Source: Epiperipatus broadwayi (taxonomy: Eukaryota > Onychophora > Udeonychophora > Euonychophora > Peripatidae). From it: a DNA stretch of 64,000 bases. The stretch's first letter is position 1. Each line of letters starts with the position of its first letter. The translations under genes were made by a program, and so were the position numbers. The notes beneath the pieces were generated by a model that saw only the letters and a program-made list of their open reading frames with translations, was not told the DNA's origin and made no database searches. The stretch spans positions 2,671,909 through 2,735,908 of the forward strand of contig JAQFVV010000111.1 of NCBI GenBank assembly GCA_028023455.1, given 5' to 3'. Shown one piece after another: positions 57,241-64,000 of this stretch.

Positions 57241-58103
57241 AAATCATGATTTATTTCTTAAATATAAAGCATTAAGAAATAAAGTTAATTCTATGATAAG
57301 GGCAGAGAAAAGATTGTTTTATAACAAGTTTTTTAAATGAAAATAGAGGTGACATATAAAAAAACTTGGAGAAAAATAAATAAAATATTAAGGAAATCAA
57401 GTTCTACAAATGATGATTTAAAAAAATATTTTAATATAAATGATAGTTTTTTTCTAGCAAATACTTTTAATAATATATTTGTAGAAAGAATTATTAATCT
57501 AAAACAAATTGATCATAATAGTAATATTTTAAAAATATATAATAGTCAATCTAATTCAATATTTATGCCAAATTTAAATGACAAAGAATTATATGAAAAA
57601 AAAAAGAATGTAGAGATAATATAAGCCCAGGTATAGATACAAGCAGAATGGTAGACATAAATAATATTGACATTTTTTCAGATATTATAATTTACATGAT
57701 TAATAAAATATTAGAAAGTAGTGAGTTTCCTACATTATTAAAACATCTACAGTAAGACTAGTTTATAAATCCTGGTGCTAAAAATAATTTTAATAACTAG
57801 AGCTATATTTATTCTTCCTTCAATATTTATAAAATAATTACAAAATTTTTAGCTAAAAATATTTTTTTCAAATAAAAACCAATATGGATTCATGAAAGGA
57901 ACTTTTACAGATAAAATTAACAGGCAATTAAATGATAAAAATATGTATATCTAATTTTTTAAAGGCCTTTGACATTATTGAGCATAAGCAATTGATTCAC
58001 AGTCTACAAAATTGTGGAGTTGAGAAAAATTGCTCAGTTTTTGAAAAAAATATTTAAATGGTAGATATATTGTAGCAAAAATATCAAATGTATTGAGTAA
58101 TAA

Positions 58104-58104
<1 letters not shown>

Positions 58105-58153
<49 letters not shown>

Positions 58154-58177
58154 CTATATATATATATATATATATAT
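58105..58177. repeat. AT dinucleotide microsatellite
   Basis: (TA)n of about 70 bp with a small interruption, inside the CR1-like LINE. Confidence 0.9.
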
Positions 58178-58272
58178 GAAGTTCCTCAAGGTTCTATACT
58201 TAGTGCATTGTTGTTTCTGATTTTCATAAATGATTTAGGAAATATTAATATTGACGGATCAATAAAAATATC

Positions 58273-58426
58273 AAGAAAGTCTGAACAAAATTGTCTTTTG
58301 GTGCTTGGCATTGGTGGTCTAGTGGTTTGCATAGCTGCCTTCCAAGCAGTTGACCTGGGTTCGCTTCCCGATCAATGCATTTGACATATGAAAAAAAATG
58401 TTGATATGCTCTTCTCATGTGAAATA
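58273..58426 (+). mobile_element. tRNA-Gly-headed SINE insertion
   Basis: It comprises 35 bp of leader, the tRNA-like part (58308-58379), the tail with 'gacatatgaaaaaaaa' and about 30 bp beyond. It interrupts the LINE between motif B and the region after YADD. Boundaries follow the possible target duplication and are uncertain. Confidence 0.5.
58308..58379 (+). tRNA. tRNA-Gly(TCC)-like sequence, head of a SINE or a pseudogene
   Basis: A 72-nt sequence that folds as tRNA-Gly. The acceptor stem is GCATTGG with TCAATGC (one G-T) and discriminator A. Box A is TGGTCTAGTGG. The anticodon stem GCTGC/GCAGT encloses loop CTTCCAA (anticodon TCC). The T arm GGGTTCGCTTCCC lacks one closing pair (C-A mismatch). 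It is followed at once by 'ttgacatatgaaaaaaaat', the tail seen in the five short SINEs, and preceded by 35 bp of non-LINE sequence inside a LINE. Possible target duplication: 'aataaaaatatc'/'ataaaaatattg' (58261-58272 and 58427-58438). I favour a SINE over a working tRNA gene. Confidence 0.6.
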
Positions 58427-58930
58427 TAAAAATATTGATATAAATTTGCATTCATATGAGGTTTATATGACAATAATGTAATATGTAATGATAAGTTATA
58501 AAAGTAGAACAAGTAAAATGTATTAGATATCTTGGAATGATGTCAGATGAATAAATGTCTTGGAAACATCATATAAACATACTAATTAATAAATTTAGAT
58601 ATTTTCTAATAATGTTACAAAATGAAAGTTATTTTTTCCGTTAAATATTCTTATTGTTATATATAAATTTTTATGTGAAACTTTATTGAGATATGGAATA
58701 ACACTTTATGGTTTTGCAAGCTTTTCTAGTATTAATAGATTAGCATGATTACAAAAAAGAATAATTGATCTAATAGAAGGAAACTATATCAATAAAGAAA
58801 AAAGGTTTATACAAAAATAATATTTTATTATTCAATCAACTCCTGGATTATATAATTATAGAGAAAAACATTTTTTGATAGTATTTTCAAAAAACTTTAT
58901 ATAAAAAAATTTGAAAGGTGTCTAAGGAAA

Positions 58931-58961
<31 letters not shown>

Positions 58962-59250
58962 GAGTTTCAAAATAGTGTAATAATTATGGAACTAGAGTCA
59001 TTATGTTTCCAAATTATTTAATAATTTATCTATTCAATTAGGAAGCTTGCAACATTATAGGGAAATAAAAATAAATAAATTAAAAGATATATTAGAGGAA
59101 AAATTAGTATATAAAATATATGATTATCTAATGTTATATAATCAATATTTTTATTATATAATTAATATATTATTAAAATGCAATTTATTGTTACTATTAT
59201 TGGCATATTTTATATTATATTTAAAATTTAATGTAAATATCTAAAATATA

Positions 59251-59555
59251 AAAATTTCTTCTATATAAAAGCGCAACTAGGGCTGTAAGAGAAGAATAAA
59301 ATTTGTATTGGTGTAAATATATTTTGACACTATTCAAATGAATTAATGTAATGAAGGTATTTATTTTAATAAACAATATATTAATAATAATAATGTTAAA
59401 AAAATTAATAACGGGGGAAAAAGTCAGTTGTTCAATGTATGGATCCTAATAATTAATGTCTATATATATGAATGATTATGAATATAGATAAAGTTTAATA
59501 TATCCTAATAATTAAGGTCTCGTTATATGTATGAATGGGTATGAATATAGATAAA
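59251..59555. other. AT-rich non-coding DNA, no gene seen
   Basis: A 50-bp segment ('gaatatagataaa' with 'tcctaataattaa') is repeated in degenerate form near 59440-59560. Nothing else is seen. Confidence 0.4.
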
Positions 59556-61262
<1,707 letters not shown>

Positions 61263-61867
61263 AAAATGATAATGATTTGAAGGGATATCTAAAAATAACC
61301 AGAATAGTTTTTTGGAGATTGAAAATGTTATACTACATGCTTCTGCTGCTAAATTCCTCTAGAGGTATGACCTGCATTAATCTGCCATTTATCATCAGCA
61401 AGAGAAATTATGTAATGATATAAAATGTTTTTTTAAGTGCACCTCACTTATTTTGTCAATTTTTGTAATGACTGTAAAGCTAGAACAATGTGGAGTTCTG
61501 TTAGGGCAAATGGCACTAGAAGCAGATATAATGTTTGAAAAGAATTACAAGCAAGCTGTTCAGGGGAAAATGCAAATTTATAAATGGATTAATGGAAGTA
61601 TCAAATTTATCATTATCCAAAAAAGAGCATAGTGAGGAAAGTCCAATGTGATGATGAAACTGATTTTTTTTGGAATGCAAATGGATTGTTCAATGAGAAT
61701 ATGTTTATAATGACCAGGAATTTAAAATCTACAAGTTCTGAAAAGTTTGCATCATACTGTAAAATAAAATTCCCTGATTTTTGGTTTAATAAAGTGTGCA
61801 AACATTACTACAATAATGTGATAGTAGCCTTCAGTGTGAAATAATTTTTTATTAAATTTAGCCTGAT
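61263..61867. other. Unclassified, short frame of unknown nature
   Basis: The plus-strand frame 61632-61844 ('MRKVQCDDETDFFWNANGLF', 'EKFASYCKIKFPDFWFNKVC') has a fairly protein-like composition, but I recognise no domain, and it does not match mariner transposase even though a mariner remnant follows. Confidence 0.3.
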
Positions 61868-62156
61868 CTAGTTATCCAACAACCATATTCACCCGATCTT
61901 GCTCAGTGAAACTTCTTTTTCTCTCAAATAAAAAATTACTTCAAAATATTTTTTGTTGTTGCAGACTTAGAAATGGTGAAGAAAAAAAATTAAAATTCAT
62001 CACTCTATAAGAGTTTTTGGAGTACTTCAAAAAGTGAAAAACAAATTTAGATCAAAGCATTGCATTAAATGGACTGTACTTTAAAAGGGATTCAACCTTA
62101 AACATCTAAATATACACACATTTTTATTACAAAATCCCAGTTATTTTTGGGTCTCC
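61868..62156 (+). pseudogene. mariner-type transposase C-terminal remnant
   Basis: The plus strand reads 'VIQQPYSPDLAQ', then stop, 'NFFFSQIKNYFK', and later, frameshifted, 'KHCIKWTVL' and 'NPSYFWV'. The block YSPDLAP-(C)D-FFLFP-LK is the region of the third catalytic Asp in mariner transposases; here the Cys-Asp is altered to a stop plus Asn. The end of the family protein (about 'C...G.YF.G') is recognisable at 62060-62095. Only the last part of the gene remains. Confidence 0.55.
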
Positions 62157-62162
62157 CCTCAT

Positions 62163-62790
<628 letters not shown>

Positions 62791-63547
62791 CATTAAAATA
62801 TATTATAACCTACCAATAGGAGGGTTAATTACAGAAAAAAAGTTAAAAAGGGTGCTATACTTTGATTTTTTTACATCTATATATGTAAACAGCTGTGCTT
62901 TGTCTCTATATTAGATCTAAAACGGCAATCAAAAATAATTTTCTTTTTGAATACAATAGCTATCAGATTTATTTTCACTCTTAGCCTGGGGCAGTTTACA
63001 GTGATTTGTTACTATCCTAGATAAAGAGCTTTGTAATTAAATAATTATAAATGGATAACTCCACACGCTAATATTTCCATATAAATATCGATTAAAATAT
63101 TATGTATATACAATTAAGACCAAAAGTGGCTCATACTATCATAATATTTGCATAAATCGTTGTTGATAATTGCACACTAGCCATAATAATAAGGATTTTA
63201 AAACTAGTCAAAAGTAATATCTTCATCTGGTAAGGATAATGATATATTGTAAGTTAGTTAATTTAATAAGGAAAATTCTAGGAGATTGTCATACTGACAT
63301 TTAATTATGCTATAAGATATATTGAAAACTTGCAAGAGTGATTAAGCAAATACGGTTATATTCTATTTTTGTGAAAATTATTTAAGATGAATATTGATTC
63401 AGCCTATAACGTCATCTCTGTGAATTAATTTTGAATTTGTAAAAATCATTAGCAATATTTATGTTATTAAAACTCAAAAAGCAATTAAAAGTAGCCTCAT
63501 TTTCACATATTAAAGGTGGTTGGATGAAGGAATAATAAAAATTACTT
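62791..63547. other. AT-rich non-coding DNA, no gene seen
   Basis: No feature recognised. Confidence 0.5.
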
Positions 63548-63838
63548 AATCAGATTTTCAATGATATGGATGGCTGAGGAGTGGGAGGTTAGAATAGATT
63601 GAAGCCTGTCCATTAAAGTATGAGGATTTTCTATCTTAATATAAACTGACCACTGATTATATACATGTGTGGGAGATGATAATCTGGATCAAGTGATGAG
63701 TACTGGTTCAGCACAAAATATGTATATTGGTGATTATTTATCTTTTCTAAATGTGTGTGGTCAAGTATATCAGTAGTATGAGATAGTGTAGATAGTTGAA
63801 GGTCTGAGTTCAAATTCCCTATATTTAATTAAATTTAA
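63548..63838 (+). mobile_element. Hammerhead/tRNA-like composite SINE-like repeat, copy 2
   Basis: Same order as 2430-2726: 'cagattttcaatgatatgga' start, hammerhead region at 63680-63736, 'tgtgtggtcaagtatatcag', then the tRNA-like end 'gatagttgaaggtctgag' with box B-like 'gagttcaaattccc'. Divergence between copies is substantial, so neither insertion is recent. Confidence 0.65.
63680..63736 (+). ncRNA. Hammerhead ribozyme, core mutated
   Basis: It aligns position by position with 2544-2600. The core is GTGATGA (C3 changed to G at 63693) and AAA in place of GAA. Stem III ATA/TAT with a TG loop and A17 are kept. Stem I is kept as ATCAA with TTGG and TAATC with GATTA; the G-C pair of copy 1 (2545 with 2599) is A-T here, a compensated change. 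Predicted inactive. Confidence 0.6.
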
Positions 63839-64000
63839 TAAAGACCGCATTAGGAAATTATTATTGTCTTTTAAAATTACTACAACTTAATATATAAGCG
63901 CTACAATTCTCGCACTCATTCATTTGACAATATTAATTTAAATGAATACATTAAAAATAATAATTTATTAAGCTAGATATTATTATTTTATTTTAAATCC
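63839..64000. other. AT-rich non-coding DNA, no gene seen
   Basis: Nothing recognisable up to the end of the window. Confidence 0.5.

Larger units (their letters stand above)
56540..59250 (+). pseudogene. CR1-like LINE, reverse transcriptase region, decayed and interrupted
   Basis: It starts in the endonuclease-RT linker at 56560 ('TDWNEVKKNNSINTMYEKFV') and continues after the palindrome insertion with 'LNIKALRNKVNSMIRAEKRL'. The frame 57337-57624 has 'KKTWRKINKILRKSSST' and 'FFLANTFNNIFVERI'. RT blocks follow: 'FIDIFS'-like sequence, 'KAFDIIEHKQLIHSLQNCGV' (motif A region, 57960), and 'VPQGSILSALLFLIFINDLG' (motif B, 58185). The YADD stretch is missing where a SINE inserted. After it come 'CIRYLGMM', 'SWKHHINILINKF', 'YGITLYGFASFSSINRL' and, at the end, 'NYGTRVIMFPNYL'. 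There are many stops; it is a dead copy. TA repeats at 58105-58177 lie inside it. Confidence 0.75.

Overview
This is a strongly AT-rich (roughly three-quarters A+T by eye), gene-poor stretch of a metazoan nuclear genome, probably an invertebrate with a large repeat-filled genome. I could not narrow it further. The reasons are: no bacterial-style operons and no convincing host exon; several clades of non-LTR retrotransposons (RTE-like, CR1/L2-like with a GDSL-esterase ORF1, and a Tx1/L1-like clade with a CCHC ORF1); short tRNA-derived SINEs; hAT, piggyBac-like and mariner-like DNA transposon remnants; and long microsatellites. Almost every long open frame is a transposon remnant, and the rest of the window is AT-rich non-coding DNA.

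Layout. 0-13.9 kb: mostly anonymous DNA with two families of hammerhead-ribozyme-bearing repeats (2.4-2.7 kb; 5.6-6.1 kb and 7.0-7.4 kb), a small palindromic MITE (2.8 kb), a 378-bp hAT MITE with a perfect 8-bp target duplication (8.0 kb) and a CR1-like LINE tail (8.4-9.5 kb, minus). 14-21 kb: a decayed RTE LINE (plus), a 3' fragment of the LINE family here called LINE-C (17.4-18.6 kb), a decayed LINE on minus (19.2-20.6 kb) and a SINE. 24-25 kb: hAT transposase tail, a foldback, another LINE-C 3' end. 25.9-28.3 kb: a foldback and a 350-bp tandem repeat. 28.7-31.25 kb: an ORF1-only 'half-LINE' with poly(A) and 10-bp target duplication. 35.8-36.4 kb: a foldback carrying a structurally complete hammerhead ribozyme. 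37.7-45.3 kb: LINE and SINE debris, including a LINE endonuclease split by a 2.3-kb insertion. 45.6-51.5 kb: a decayed Tx1-like LINE (minus), same family as the half-LINE. 51.6-56.4 kb: an almost intact LINE-C (minus). 56.5-59.3 kb: a decayed CR1-like LINE (plus) interrupted by a 212-bp-arm palindrome and a tRNA-Gly-headed SINE. 59.6-62.2 kb: a second RTE copy with a piggyBac-like insertion, then a mariner remnant. 62.2-62.8 kb: a TCTA array of about 560 bp. 63.5-63.8 kb: a second copy of the hammerhead/tRNA-like repeat.

How it fits together. The autonomous LINEs could supply reverse transcriptase for the SINEs and for the half-LINE. The hammerhead repeats look like small non-autonomous retroelements of the Penelope-pLTR or retrozyme kind. 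In one group, two copies are about 1.1 units long with the ribozyme at the same place in the unit, as expected if tandem or circular RNA is cut by the ribozyme before reinsertion. The most interesting items are the two independent hammerhead families (one fused to a tRNA-like module), the ORF1-only retroposon and the near-perfect palindrome with target duplication. All coordinates and pairings were read by eye; family names rest on motif recognition, not on searches.
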